The position numbers and the translations under genes were made by a program. A stretch of 32,691 nt of DNA from DASSWG01 sp041689995 (GTDB lineage: Bacteria; Bacteroidota; Bacteroidia; Flavobacteriales; Flavobacteriaceae): positions 1 to 32,691 of the forward strand of contig JBDNFD010000130.1 in the NCBI GenBank assembly GCA_041689995.1. Reading direction: 5' to 3'. Below are positions 15,595 to 23,594 of this stretch, in pieces; the first letter of the stretch is position 1; every line of letters begins with the position of its first letter. The notes beneath the pieces were generated by a model, which was not told the DNA's origin, did no database searches, and saw only the letters and a program-made list of their open reading frames with translations.

Positions 15595-16500
15595 TTACAA
15601 TAAAATATACTTGTACAGCCCAACGGAAAGTAATGAAAACCAAATGCTGACGGACAAAACCCAGTATAACCGAACGTATTTTTTATGTGTTTCGACCGAA
15701 AGAATTTTTACCATAAAAAGTAAGAGCGGTGCTAACATTGATATTAAAACATACACTACAATGAGCTGATTTCCAAATAGGTAATTATACATATAATAAA
15801 TCACCGATCCCAGAGGTAAAAATACAAGTAGAAACAGGATTTTATTGGTGCGCATTCTTCCTAAAGTAACGGGAAGCGTTTTGTTACCCGTCTTGTAATC
15901 GCCGTTCATTTCAATTTGATCACGGACTATTTCCCGAAGCAAGATCAGCAAAAATGCTAAAAAAGAATAATCCAGCAAGATGGAAAATATAGTATGCTGA
16001 GTAACCCGATTTTCAGGTGTAATCGCGGGAAGCAAATCATACAAAGCCATCACGACAATTACCGAGGAAGATAGAATGGCAATAACCACATTTCCGACAA
16101 TCAACTGTCTTTTCAAATTGGTCGCATACATATATAGAAGTCCCGAAATAAGAATTGCCAATGCCGAAAAACTGGGATGACCAACAGAATTGGACAAATA
16201 AAAACCGATGCCCACGCCCAAAACGTTCAAACAAATAAATAAGGTATAGGCGGTTTTTTCGGAAATGGATTTTCCAACCAACAATTTTCCATTGATCCGG
16301 TCAGCCTCCATGTTGTTGAGCGCGATAATAATTTTTCCGGCAGCAGCTATTGATAATGTGCCTAGAATCAGTAAAGAAGTTCCAAAATTGTTCAGGGTAA
16401 AATTAATGTGAAAAGGAACGAAGAAAAAATATTTGATCAGAATTTGGATGACAGCAATCATTAATAAATCCTGATAACCAATAAGTTTTAGATATTTCAT
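15595..16500 (-). CDS. UbiA-superfamily prenyltransferase-like membrane protein with degenerate first Asp motif
   Basis: This 301-residue protein has about eight or nine membrane helices and the UbiA fold pattern. The flavobacterial block LVGKSISEKTAY after the first motif, and the second motif REIVRDQIEMNGDYKTGNKTLPVTLG, identify the family; close relatives are commonly annotated geranylgeranylglycerol-phosphate geranylgeranyltransferase. The first prenyl-diphosphate motif, normally N(D/N)xxDxxxD, reads IALNNMEAD (about residues 59-67), so the lead Asn and the first Asp are lost. The second motif keeps its outer aspartates but has Glu in the middle. Activity is therefore uncertain: a modified catalyst or a non-catalytic homologue. 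It lies 17 bp after the KdsC-type gene and one base before maf, firmly inside the operon. Confidence 0.8.
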   Translation of the reverse strand: MKYLKLIGYQDLLMIAVIQILIKYFFFVPFHINFTLNNFGTSLLILGTLSIAAAGKIIIALNNMEADRINGKLLVGKSISEKTAYTLFICLNVLGVGIGFYLSNSVGHPSFSALAILISGLLYMYATNLKRQLIVGNVVIAILSSSVIVVMALYDLLPAITPENRVTQHTIFSILLDYSFLAFLLILLREIVRDQIEMNGDYKTGNKTLPVTLGRMRTNKILFLLVFLPLGSVIYYMYNYLFGNQLIVVYVLISMLAPLLLFMVKILSVETHKKYVRLYWVLSVSIWFSLLSVGLYKYILL

Positions 16501-16517
16501 GAAAGATTTCTAAGGAT

Positions 16518-17042
16518 TTACGCTTTGGTTTCGCGGTTATTTTCCCATTTTCCCTGCACTTTCATCACTTGTTCAATGATGTCGCGAACACAACCTTTTC
16601 CACCATTTTTATGGGAAATATATAAGGAAACGGATTTTATTTCTGCCACGGCATCTTGCGGGCAACAAGGAAGTCCGACTATTCGCATCGGGTAAATATC
16701 GGGGATATCGTCGCCCATATAAGCCACGTTTTTCGGATCAATGGAATACAATTCGAAGAATTCGTCCAGATTTTCAGTTTTGTTTTCGATCCCCAAATGA
16801 ATGTCGGTAATTCCCAATCCTTGCAAGCGTTTTCGGACTCCTTCATTTTTTCCGCCCGAAATAATACAGACCGTATATCCCGCTTTTACAGCCTTTTTCA
16901 TGGCATATCCGTCTTTGATGTTCATAGAGCGTAACAATTCGCCGTCGGTGGAAACCAAAATGGAACCATCGGTTAAAACCCCATCCACGTCAAAAACGAA
17001 AGTGGAAATATGGTTGAGCAATTCTTTATAATTCTTTTCCAT
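16518..17042 (-). CDS. kdsC: KdsC-type HAD phosphatase (Kdo 8-phosphate phosphatase)
   Basis: This 174-residue protein is a HAD-superfamily hydrolase of the C0 (capless) KdsC group, which removes phosphate from Kdo 8-phosphate in LPS core synthesis. The nucleophile Asp18 and acid Asp20 are in FDVDGVLTDG (17-26), motif II is ISGG (61-64), and the metal-binding motif is GDDIPD (110-115). The C-terminal GGKGCVRDIIEQVM is the KdsC tail that reaches a neighbouring subunit's active site in the tetramer. The gene overlaps the upstream DUF2520 gene by 17 bp. NeuA-linked or other sugar-phosphate phosphatases share this fold, but the tail and length favour KdsC. Confidence 0.88.
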   Translation of the reverse strand: MEKNYKELLNHISTFVFDVDGVLTDGSILVSTDGELLRSMNIKDGYAMKKAVKAGYTVCIISGGKNEGVRKRLQGLGITDIHLGIENKTENLDEFFELYSIDPKNVAYMGDDIPDIYPMRIVGLPCCPQDAVAEIKSVSLYISHKNGGKGCVRDIIEQVMKVQGKWENNRETKA

Positions 17043-17784
17043 TTTTTTCTTGGATTGATTGGGTGAGCAAGATATAAATTTCCTTGAAATCGGGGTTTTT
17101 CAATTGTGACAAATGTTGTTCAATGGTTTCAAGATCATTCCTGACCGCCGGGCCGGTTTGGATTTTTTCAGGAGAAGCAACCGTCGCCTTCCTTGCTGTT
17201 TCGGTGATCAGCGCATGAAGTATTTCAAAGGGAACTTGGTTTTTCACGCAGATTTCTTCTCCAATCGAATATAAATGGTTCGTGAAATTACAAACGAAAA
17301 CAGCTGCTAAATGTAAAATTTTTCGCTGTTCTGTGGAAATAGTATATATTTTATCCGAAATGCTTTCCGCTAAATGGCGCAAGATTTTAAGACTGTTTTC
17401 ATCAGAAGCTTCTATGCAAAAGGGAATTTTTGAAACATCAACAAAGACTTCTTTTGAAAAAGTTTGCAACGGATAAAACACTCCATTTTTTGTTGAAACA
17501 TTAAGTAAAGGCAGACTTCCGGAAGTATGTGCGATCAATTTATTGCGATAAGGCATTTTTTCTGCTAAATCTTTTATGGCGTCATCTTTGGCACAAATCA
17601 AATAAACATCGGCTTCTTCGAGTTCGTCAAGTGAATTTGTGGTTTGGGTTTTTTCGGAAAAAGGTTTCAAACTATCGGCATTATGGTTATAAACCTGCAC
17701 CACTGCGACATTTTCAGATTCGAAAAATGCATGGAATAAATGTGTGGCAACATTTCCCGTACCTAAAATTACAAGTTTGATCAT
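17026..17784 (-). CDS. Rossmann-fold protein with DUF2520 domain
   Basis: This 252-residue protein has an N-terminal NAD(P)-binding Rossmann fold with the GTGNVATHL glycine-rich loop at residues 8-16. The C-terminal DUF2520 domain has the signature FYPLQTFSKE near residues 102-111 and the helical block RKILHLAAVFVCNFTNHLY. The overall plan resembles 6-phosphogluconate-dehydrogenase-like or ketopantoate-reductase-like oxidoreductases, but the substrate of DUF2520 proteins is unknown. It is the first gene of the minus-strand group DUF2520, kdsC, ubiA-like, maf and mscS-like, an order that recurs in flavobacteria from memory. A TAACTTTG promoter element lies 28 bp upstream. Confidence 0.88.
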   Translation of the reverse strand: MIKLVILGTGNVATHLFHAFFESENVAVVQVYNHNADSLKPFSEKTQTTNSLDELEEADVYLICAKDDAIKDLAEKMPYRNKLIAHTSGSLPLLNVSTKNGVFYPLQTFSKEVFVDVSKIPFCIEASDENSLKILRHLAESISDKIYTISTEQRKILHLAAVFVCNFTNHLYSIGEEICVKNQVPFEILHALITETARKATVASPEKIQTGPAVRNDLETIEQHLSQLKNPDFKEIYILLTQSIQEKNGKEL

Positions 17785-17812
17785 AGATGTATTTTTTTAA
17801 ACTTGGTTCTGC

Positions 17813-17820
17813 CAAAGTTA
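17813..17820 (-). promoter_or_regulatory. TAACTTTG -7 element for the DUF2520-kdsC-ubiA-maf operon
   Basis: On the minus strand this is a perfect TAnnTTTG match, giving a leader of about 25 bases before the ATG at 17784. No -33 TTG is at the standard spacing. The 207-bp divergent gap also serves ccsBA on the other strand, where GACCTTTG (17960-17967) is a one-mismatch candidate. Confidence 0.45.
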
Positions 17821-17991
17821 CGGATTTTGTGTGAGTGCGATTTTGTGTTTAAAATCAATCATAGCAGTTTCATTCGTGAATATTTTAAAGATAAGGAAGA
17901 AAACAGCCTTTCGGCAAAATTATTCGCATATTTCATATCTATATTTCGCAATAAAAAGCGACCTTTGTGCAGTTTTTAAAGCTGCTTTCCC

Positions 17992-20900
17992 ATGATCCAA
18001 AAAAAAATAGCGAACATTCTTTTCTCCACTCGCTTAATGGCTATTTTGTTTATCGTTTTTGCCCTCTCCATGGCAATTGGAACTTTTGTCGAAAATTCAT
18101 ACACCACCGCCACGGCCCGTGCTTGGATTTATAACACGCATTGGTTTGAAGCTATTATGGTGCTTTTTGCCATCAATTTCTTCGGGAATATTTTTAGATA
18201 TAAATTATGGTGCAAGGAAAAAATCCCAACCCTTATTCTTCACCTTTCGTTTGTGCTGATTATTGTAGGCGCCGGAATCACGCGATACATTAGTTTTGAA
18301 GGTGTTATGCCCATTCGCGAAGGCGAAATTTCGAATACCATTCTTTCTGCCGAAACATATTTGACGGCATATATTGATGGCGAAATCGATGGGCAACCAC
18401 GTCGTCGGGTGGTGACAAAAGAATTGTTGCTCGCCAAAGGAATTGATAATCACAAAACGGTTTCAACTGATTTTAAAGGACAAGATGTTGAATTTGAAGT
18501 CCTTAAATTTATACCAAATGCCAAACAAGGATTGACACCCACAGAAGACGGCAAAAACTATCTAAAAATTGTGGAAGCCGGAGAAGGCAATCGCCACGAC
18601 CATTTTCTGGAGGAAGGTCAAGTGGTGAGCATTCACAACGTACTTTTTGCCTATAACAAAGAAACTCAAGGAGCGATCAATATTTTTGTGAATGATAGCG
18701 GATACTTTATGAGCACTCCGTTTGAAGGCGATTATATGCGAATGTCCGATAGGAAAAAGGGCACCGTCGCCACAGATAGTTTGCAGCCATTAATGATGCG
18801 TTCGTTATATAATATGGCGGGAATGCAATTTGTTTTTCCAGAACCCGTCGTAAAAGGTGAATATGATTTGGTGCCAATTCCAAAAGAAGAGGTGGTGGAA
18901 GGGCAACAACCTGACGGCGTGGTTATGAAGGTAAGTACCAATGGAGAATCGAAAATCGTAAAACTTTTAGGCGCACAAGGAATTATCAATGGTTTCGAAG
19001 ATTTTAGTTTGGGCGGACTTGATTTTCATATTCGCTATGGAAGCAAGGAATATAAATTGCCGTTTTCTTTAAAACTGACAGATTTTATCGCGTCGAAATA
19101 CCCGGGAACAGAATCAAATCCCACACCAAGTTATTCGGCATTCAAAAGCAAGGTGGAATTGATAGATAATGGCAAAACGGTGCCGCACGAAATTTATATG
19201 AACCATGTGTTGGATTATGGAGGCTACCGCTTTTTTCAAGCTTCCTTCAATCCGGATGAAAAAGGGACCATTCTTTCCGTGAATCACGATTGGTGGGGCA
19301 CAATGATTACTTATACCGGTTATACCCTACTTTATTTGGGAATGATGCTTATTCTATTTATAAAAGGATCACGTTTTAAAGAACTTGAAAACGCCTTGGA
19401 CAAAGTCCGGAAACGGAAGAAAAAAATGCTGAGTATCTTGTTGGTGCTTTTGTCAATGACGGCTTTTTCTCAAGAAAGAGATTCTGTACAAATCAAAAAT
19501 GAATCGAATGCATTGGCTCAAACCCAAAAAATTGATTCGGTAAATATCGAAGAAGAAAGCCATGAACATACGGGCCCGTTAGTTCTTCCAAAATCCATTG
19601 TGGATTCCATTATTCTAGCCAATGCCGTTTCTCCGGAACACGCGGCAAAATTTGGAAGATTGGTCATTCAGGATGAAGGAGGAAGAATGAAACCAGCAAA
19701 CACCTATTCTTCCCAGTTGTTGCGAAAATTGAGTAAAAGCGATTCTTATGAAGGCTTAAATAGCGATCAGGTACTGGTTTCAATGTTGCAACGCCCGGCA
19801 TTATGGTACAATGTTCCGCTGATAAAAGTGGAAAGAAAAAATGATAGCCTGCATGAAATTCTCGGTATCGACAAGGGGCGACAACATGTGGCACTCGCAG
19901 AATTTTTCGATTCCCGCGGCAATTATAAGCTTTCAGAATATCTTGAAGGCGCTTATCGTGCCAAAGTGCCGAACCAATTTCAGAAAGATTTTAAGAATGC
20001 CGATCAGAAGGTGAATCTGTTGTACCGCACGTTGCAGGGGAAATTGTTTAAAATATTTCCCATTCCCAATGATGAAAACCACAAATGGGTTTCTTACCCG
20101 GAATTGGCCGATGCTAGTTTTTCGGGAACGGATTCTATTTACACCGCTCAAATACTACCGTTATATATGGGCGCATTGCGCCAAGCCAGCACAACCGGCG
20201 GTTATAAACAGGCAGATCAGCTGGTGGAAAGTTTAAAGAGTTTTCAAGAGAAATATGGGAGTGAAGTCATACCTTCCGAATACAAAATTCAAACCGAAAT
20301 CCTCTATAATAAATACGACGTTTTCAATAATTTGTTCTTGATGTACCTTTTGGCAGGAATTGTCATGTTGGTTTTTGTGATCATTCAAATTTTCAAAAAG
20401 AACAAATTTATTAATACGATGATTTTGGTCGGAAAAACCGCGATTATCGTATTTTTTATTTTGCACACCGTTGGGCTCATTGCTCGTTGGTATATTTCTG
20501 GACATGCCCCCTGGACGAACGCTTATGAAAGTATGATTTATGTTGCTTGGGCCACGATGTTTTTCGGGGTTGCTTTGGGCATAAAAAGCGAATTTACCAT
20601 GGCTTCCACCGCTTTTGTGGCCGCAATTATTTTAATGGTTGCCCACTGGAACTGGCTCGACCCCGCAATTGGCAATTTGGAACCAGTGTTGAATTCTTAT
20701 TGGTTGATGATTCACGTTGCCGTAATTGTGGCAAGCTATGGTCCTTTTACCTTGGGAATGATTCTTGGTTTGCTCGCCTTGATTTTGATGATCGCCACTA
20801 CAAAGAACAACCATAAAAAAATGGCTTTCAATATCAAGGAAATCACTATTGTGACCGAAATGGCACTTACGGTTGGTTTGGTGATGTTGACGATAGGGAA

Positions 20901-21285
20901 TTTCTTGGGCGGTCAATGGGCAAATGAAAGTTGGGGCCGTTATTGGGGCTGGGACCCGAAAGAAACTTGGGCGTTCATCAGTATTATGGTTTATTCATTT
21001 GTAATTCATATGCGATTGGTTCCCGGCATGAAAGGAAGGTTCGCTTTCAATTGGGCGGCCGTTTTTGCTTATTCGTCCATTATGATGACCTATTTTGGCG
21101 TGAATTTTTACTTGACAGGATTGCATTCTTATGCTAGTGGCGATCAAATTATCAGTTATAAATTTATATTCGGAACGCTCATTGCTTGGTTGATTCTTGG
21201 CTTTTTTGCCAGAAGGAAATATGTGAAATATTACAAGAAAAATTTCAAAAATGGGCGAACGGATAAAAAAAGGAAACTTGAATAG
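17992..21285 (+). CDS. ccsBA: Cytochrome c biogenesis fusion protein CcsBA (ResB-CcsA)
   Basis: This 1097-residue protein is the system II cytochrome c synthase, which moves haem to the periplasm and attaches it to CXXCH apocytochromes. The N-terminal half (about 1-470) is ResB/CcsB-like, with membrane helices near residues 12-32, 50-66, 78-98 and 435-455 around a large periplasmic domain. A signal-peptide-like segment from Met479 (MLSILLVLLSMTAFSQ) then leads into about 300 further periplasmic residues typical of Bacteroidota. The C-terminal part (about 775-1090) is CcsA, with the haem-handling WWD motif WGRYWGWDPKETW from residue 981 and candidate haem-ligand histidines at 825, 838 and 1045. 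Such fusions are standard in Bacteroidota and epsilonproteobacteria. It stands alone, divergent from the DUF2520 operon, and ends at a strong terminator. Confidence 0.95.
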   Translation: MIQKKIANILFSTRLMAILFIVFALSMAIGTFVENSYTTATARAWIYNTHWFEAIMVLFAINFFGNIFRYKLWCKEKIPTLILHLSFVLIIVGAGITRYISFEGVMPIREGEISNTILSAETYLTAYIDGEIDGQPRRRVVTKELLLAKGIDNHKTVSTDFKGQDVEFEVLKFIPNAKQGLTPTEDGKNYLKIVEAGEGNRHDHFLEEGQVVSIHNVLFAYNKETQGAINIFVNDSGYFMSTPFEGDYMRMSDRKKGTVATDSLQPLMMRSLYNMAGMQFVFPEPVVKGEYDLVPIPKEEVVEGQQPDGVVMKVSTNGESKIVKLLGAQGIINGFEDFSLGGLDFHIRYGSKEYKLPFSLKLTDFIASKYPGTESNPTPSYSAFKSKVELIDNGKTVPHEIYMNHVLDYGGYRFFQASFNPDEKGTILSVNHDWWGTMITYTGYTLLYLGMMLILFIKGSRFKELENALDKVRKRKKKMLSILLVLLSMTAFSQERDSVQIKNESNALAQTQKIDSVNIEEESHEHTGPLVLPKSIVDSIILANAVSPEHAAKFGRLVIQDEGGRMKPANTYSSQLLRKLSKSDSYEGLNSDQVLVSMLQRPALWYNVPLIKVERKNDSLHEILGIDKGRQHVALAEFFDSRGNYKLSEYLEGAYRAKVPNQFQKDFKNADQKVNLLYRTLQGKLFKIFPIPNDENHKWVSYPELADASFSGTDSIYTAQILPLYMGALRQASTTGGYKQADQLVESLKSFQEKYGSEVIPSEYKIQTEILYNKYDVFNNLFLMYLLAGIVMLVFVIIQIFKKNKFINTMILVGKTAIIVFFILHTVGLIARWYISGHAPWTNAYESMIYVAWATMFFGVALGIKSEFTMASTAFVAAIILMVAHWNWLDPAIGNLEPVLNSYWLMIHVAVIVASYGPFTLGMILGLLALILMIATTKNNHKKMAFNIKEITIVTEMALTVGLVMLTIGNFLGGQWANESWGRYWGWDPKETWAFISIMVYSFVIHMRLVPGMKGRFAFNWAAVFAYSSIMMTYFGVNFYLTGLHSYASGDQIISYKFIFGTLIAWLILGFFARRKYVKYYKKNFKNGRTDKKRKLE

Positions 21286-21315
21286 AGGATCTAAGAAAAT
21301 TTAAAAAAATCATTT

Positions 21316-21347
21316 AAAAGTCCAAACAAAGTTTGTTTGGGCTTTTT
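21316..21347. terminator. Bidirectional rho-independent terminator
   Basis: Bases 21316-21329 pair with 21333-21346: an A-run, then GTCCAAACA, against TGTTTGG, GC and a T-run, with one G-U pair and a short loop. The T-tract after the stem serves ccsBA on the plus strand. The matching A-run before the stem gives a T-tract on the minus strand for the convergent thioesterase gene, which ends at 21401. Confidence 0.9.
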
Positions 21348-21400
21348 GTATGAAAATAATTTTCAAAAAAATATGACTTGAAGAAAATGGAAGAAGATTT

Positions 21401-21949
21401 CTATCGCTCCAACCGAACGCGATAATCCTCCAATAAATGCAGGTATCTTTCCGAAGAAAAATCAATTTCACCGAATTCTTCTTGCCGCATTTTTTTGTTT
21501 TCGAGACGTTTGAAACTCATCACAAAGCGACAAATGTCTTCATTGGTTTTTAGAATAAGTCCGGGCACTTCCATGTTTTTTCCGTGTTTGTTTTTTGCCA
21601 CGAGCGTAAAATAGGATGAATTGCAATGCTTTACTTTTCTGGTTTGAATGTTTTGAGATTCCACGCGAACGCCAACGACCATCGAACTTGTGCCCGCAAA
21701 ATTAATGGATGCTTTCAAGGTGACCAGTTCCCCAATTTCAATGGGGTTTAGAAAATCCACGGTGTCCACACTGGCGGTCACACAATATTCCCCCGAATAT
21801 TTGGAGGCACAAGCAAAACCGATTTGATCCAACAGCGATAAAATAAACCCGCCGTGGATTTTTCCATTGAAATTGGAGTGGGAGGGAAGCATTAATTGTG
21901 ACAGAACCACCTGCGAATCTTCGATATTTTTATAAATTGTTTTCTTCAT
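21401..21949 (-). CDS. Acyl-CoA thioesterase (hotdog fold)
   Basis: This 182-residue protein is a YciA/BACH-type acyl-CoA hydrolase, which releases free fatty acid and CoA. The hotdog helix and active-site segment NFNGKIHGGFILSLLDQIG spans residues 26-44, with the catalytic acid Asp41, followed by CVTASVDTVDFLNPIEIGELV (56-76), the family's second signature. The C-terminal 60 residues form an extra charged helix region. Its start lies 20 bp inside the end of rmuC on the same strand, so the two are translationally coupled. Together with FadD and the crotonase in this window it would take part in acyl-CoA turnover; substrate length is not evident. Confidence 0.9.
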   Translation of the reverse strand: MKKTIYKNIEDSQVVLSQLMLPSHSNFNGKIHGGFILSLLDQIGFACASKYSGEYCVTASVDTVDFLNPIEIGELVTLKASINFAGTSSMVVGVRVESQNIQTRKVKHCNSSYFTLVAKNKHGKNMEVPGLILKTNEDICRFVMSFKRLENKKMRQEEFGEIDFSSERYLHLLEDYRVRLER

Positions 21950-23279
21950 GATTTTCTTCAGCGTCCAAAAGGTTCGCTTTGCTCAGCCATTTCTGGGGAA
22001 TTTTCTTTTTTGGCGCAATACCAAATTTTTCCAATTGATCAATATCGTTAATCAAATTTTGCTTTCCGGTCAGTTTTCTCATAGAATCTTGATAGGCATT
22101 AGAAGTAGAATTTAAACGAGTTCCTACTTTTTCTAAATCTTCCAACAAAAGGGTGAATTTATGGTACAAAGACGCCGCGTGCTTTGCGATTTCCATGGCG
22201 TTTTGTTGCTGTTTTTCATTGCTCCAAAGCGTATCGATGGTTCGTAATGTGGAAAGCAATGTCGTTGGGCTCACCAATAAAATGTTTTTTTGAAAAGCCG
22301 TATAAAAAAAAGAATTATCAAAGTTTTGAGCTAAATACAAGGCCGGCTCTACGGGAATGAACATAAGTACAAAATCGGGTGATTCATTTTGGTGCAAATC
22401 TTCATATTTCTTTGCACTCAACTGAAGAATATGATTGTTCAAGGCTTTTAAATGATCTTTTAAATGTTTGTTTTTTGCGGTTTCATCTTCTTCGTTCACA
22501 TATTTTTCATAAGCTCGCAAGGAAACTTTAGAGTCGATGACCATTTTTCGGTCATTGGGAAGATGAATAACCACATCTGGTAACATCCGATTTCCCTCAG
22601 CATCTTCATATACTTTCTGAATAAAATATTCGCGGTCTTTTTCCAATCCTGATTTTTCTAATACGCGTTCTAAAATCAGTTCGCCCCAATTTCCTTGGGT
22701 TTTGCTTTCTCCTTTTAGGGCTTTGGTCAAATTGTTGGCTTCGTCGCTTATCTTTAAATTTTGTTCGTGCAACAACCGTAAATGCATTCCCAATTCCGAA
22801 TGTCGTTTCGTAAATTCGGAACTGTTTTTATCCACTTTTTCCTCGAAACTCTTGATTTTTTCTTGTAGTGGATCTAAAATATTTTTGATGTTTTCTTTGT
22901 TTTGAAGCGTGAATTTCTCCGATTTTTGTTCGAAAATGCGGTTAGCCAGATTTTCAAATTCTTTAGTGAATTTTTCTTGTAATTTTTCCACCTCGGCTTT
23001 TTGTTCTTCGTTTTTCGACCGAAGATTTTCAAATTCCGTTTCGCTTCGTACCAATTCATTTTGAAGACGTTCTTTTTCGTTGCGTTTTTCTTCGGATTCA
23101 ACTTTTAGGCTCCCGATTTCGAGTTGCTGCCGTTCTAATTGAGAATGAAGTTGAGCGTTGCGTTCTTCCATAATACTGGAGACAGAAGTTTGTTGCGATT
23201 TTGAAATTATTTTTCCCAAAAAGAACCCCACAAAAATGGCGACGAGAATGACAATTCCAAAAATTAAATATTCTTGCAT
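21930..23279 (-). CDS. rmuC: RmuC family DNA recombination protein
   Basis: This 449-residue protein has one N-terminal membrane helix (about residues 4-22), a long coiled coil (about 30-185) rich in Glu, Lys and Gln, and a C-terminal nuclease-like domain. The PD-(D/E)XK-type signature is seen as LPDVVIHL with Asp235 and VIDSKVSL with Asp249 and Lys251. The segment TQGNWGELILERVLEKSGL before it is typical of RmuC. In E. coli, RmuC limits recombination at inverted repeats; the biochemical role is not settled. It overlaps the thioesterase gene by 20 bp. A TATCTTTG promoter element lies just upstream, beyond which sits a heptamer repeat array. Confidence 0.94.
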   Translation of the reverse strand: MQEYLIFGIVILVAIFVGFFLGKIISKSQQTSVSSIMEERNAQLHSQLERQQLEIGSLKVESEEKRNEKERLQNELVRSETEFENLRSKNEEQKAEVEKLQEKFTKEFENLANRIFEQKSEKFTLQNKENIKNILDPLQEKIKSFEEKVDKNSSEFTKRHSELGMHLRLLHEQNLKISDEANNLTKALKGESKTQGNWGELILERVLEKSGLEKDREYFIQKVYEDAEGNRMLPDVVIHLPNDRKMVIDSKVSLRAYEKYVNEEDETAKNKHLKDHLKALNNHILQLSAKKYEDLHQNESPDFVLMFIPVEPALYLAQNFDNSFFYTAFQKNILLVSPTTLLSTLRTIDTLWSNEKQQQNAMEIAKHAASLYHKFTLLLEDLEKVGTRLNSTSNAYQDSMRKLTGKQNLINDIDQLEKFGIAPKKKIPQKWLSKANLLDAEENHEENNL

Positions 23280-23293
23280 TCGATGTTTTTTTT

Positions 23294-23301
23294 CAAAGAT
23301 A
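23294..23301 (-). promoter_or_regulatory. TATCTTTG -7 element for rmuC
   Basis: On the minus strand this is a perfect TAnnTTTG match, 14 bp before the rmuC ATG, so the leader would be only about 10 bases. The -33 region falls at the edge of the heptamer repeat array, and no TTG is present at the normal spacing. Confidence 0.45.
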
Positions 23302-23348
23302 GTATTTTATATAAAGCTGTAAGCTATATAAGCTATAAGCCAAAGCCA

Positions 23349-23432
23349 TAAGCAGTAAGCAGTAAGCGGTAAGCGGTAAGCAGTAAGCGGTAAGCTATAA
23401 GCCATAAGCCATAAGCAGTAAGCAGTAAGCAT
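23349..23432. repeat. Twelve tandem TAAGCNN heptamers
   Basis: Twelve consecutive 7-bp units share TAAGC and vary only in the last two bases, in the order AG, AG, GG, GG, AG, GG, TA, CA, CA, AG, AG, AT. The register never slips. Irregular relatives (AAGCTGT, AAGCTAT) extend to about 23313. The array lies between the divergent rmuC and hemH promoters. Identical units cluster in neighbouring pairs, as expected from duplication of unit blocks. There are no spacers, so this is not a CRISPR array. Confidence 0.9.
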
Positions 23433-23436
23433 CCCA

Positions 23437-23490
23437 GCCTAAAGCCTAAAGCCTAAAGCCTAAAGCCTACCGCCTAAAGCCTAAAGCCTC
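23437..23490. repeat. Seven tandem GCCTAAA heptamers
   Basis: Six perfect GCCTAAA units and one variant, GCCTACC (23465-23471), stand in tandem from 23437 to 23485, with a partial unit to 23490. They follow the TAAGCNN array after four bases. Rotated, the unit is TAAAGCC, which differs from TAAGCCN by one inserted A, so the two sub-arrays may share an origin. The hemH -33 box begins 23 bp later. Confidence 0.9.
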
Positions 23491-23512
23491 AAGAATAAAA
23501 TTCGAGAAAAGA

Positions 23513-23543
23513 TTGAAATCTTCCTTTTCAATGCGTATTTTTG
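23513..23543 (+). promoter_or_regulatory. Bacteroidota promoter for hemH
   Basis: A TTG -33 box (23513-23515) and a perfect -7 element TATTTTTG (23536-23543) are separated by 20 bp, close to the spacing known for the Bacteroidota housekeeping sigma factor. Transcription would start near 23550, about 45 bases before the ATG at 23595. This rules out the in-frame TTG codon at 23541. Confidence 0.7.
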
Positions 23544-23594
23544 CAAAGGAATCAAGTCAAATACTTGCTTGGCTTTGGAAATAGGAAACTAAAA

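Noticed and set aside
14382..17784. New biosynthetic cluster formed by DUF2520, kdsC, ubiA-like, maf and mscS-like genes
   Set aside because: From memory this order is common in flavobacteria and mixes unrelated housekeeping functions. Only the altered UbiA motif seemed worth reporting.
23313..23490. CRISPR array
   Set aside because: The 7-bp units are directly adjacent with no unique spacers, and no cas genes are present. The same reasoning excludes CRISPR at 1-190.
23541..23594. TTG start that would extend ferrochelatase by 18 residues
   Set aside because: It lies within the -7 element TATTTTTG; the conserved protein begins at MKGVLLVNLG (23595).
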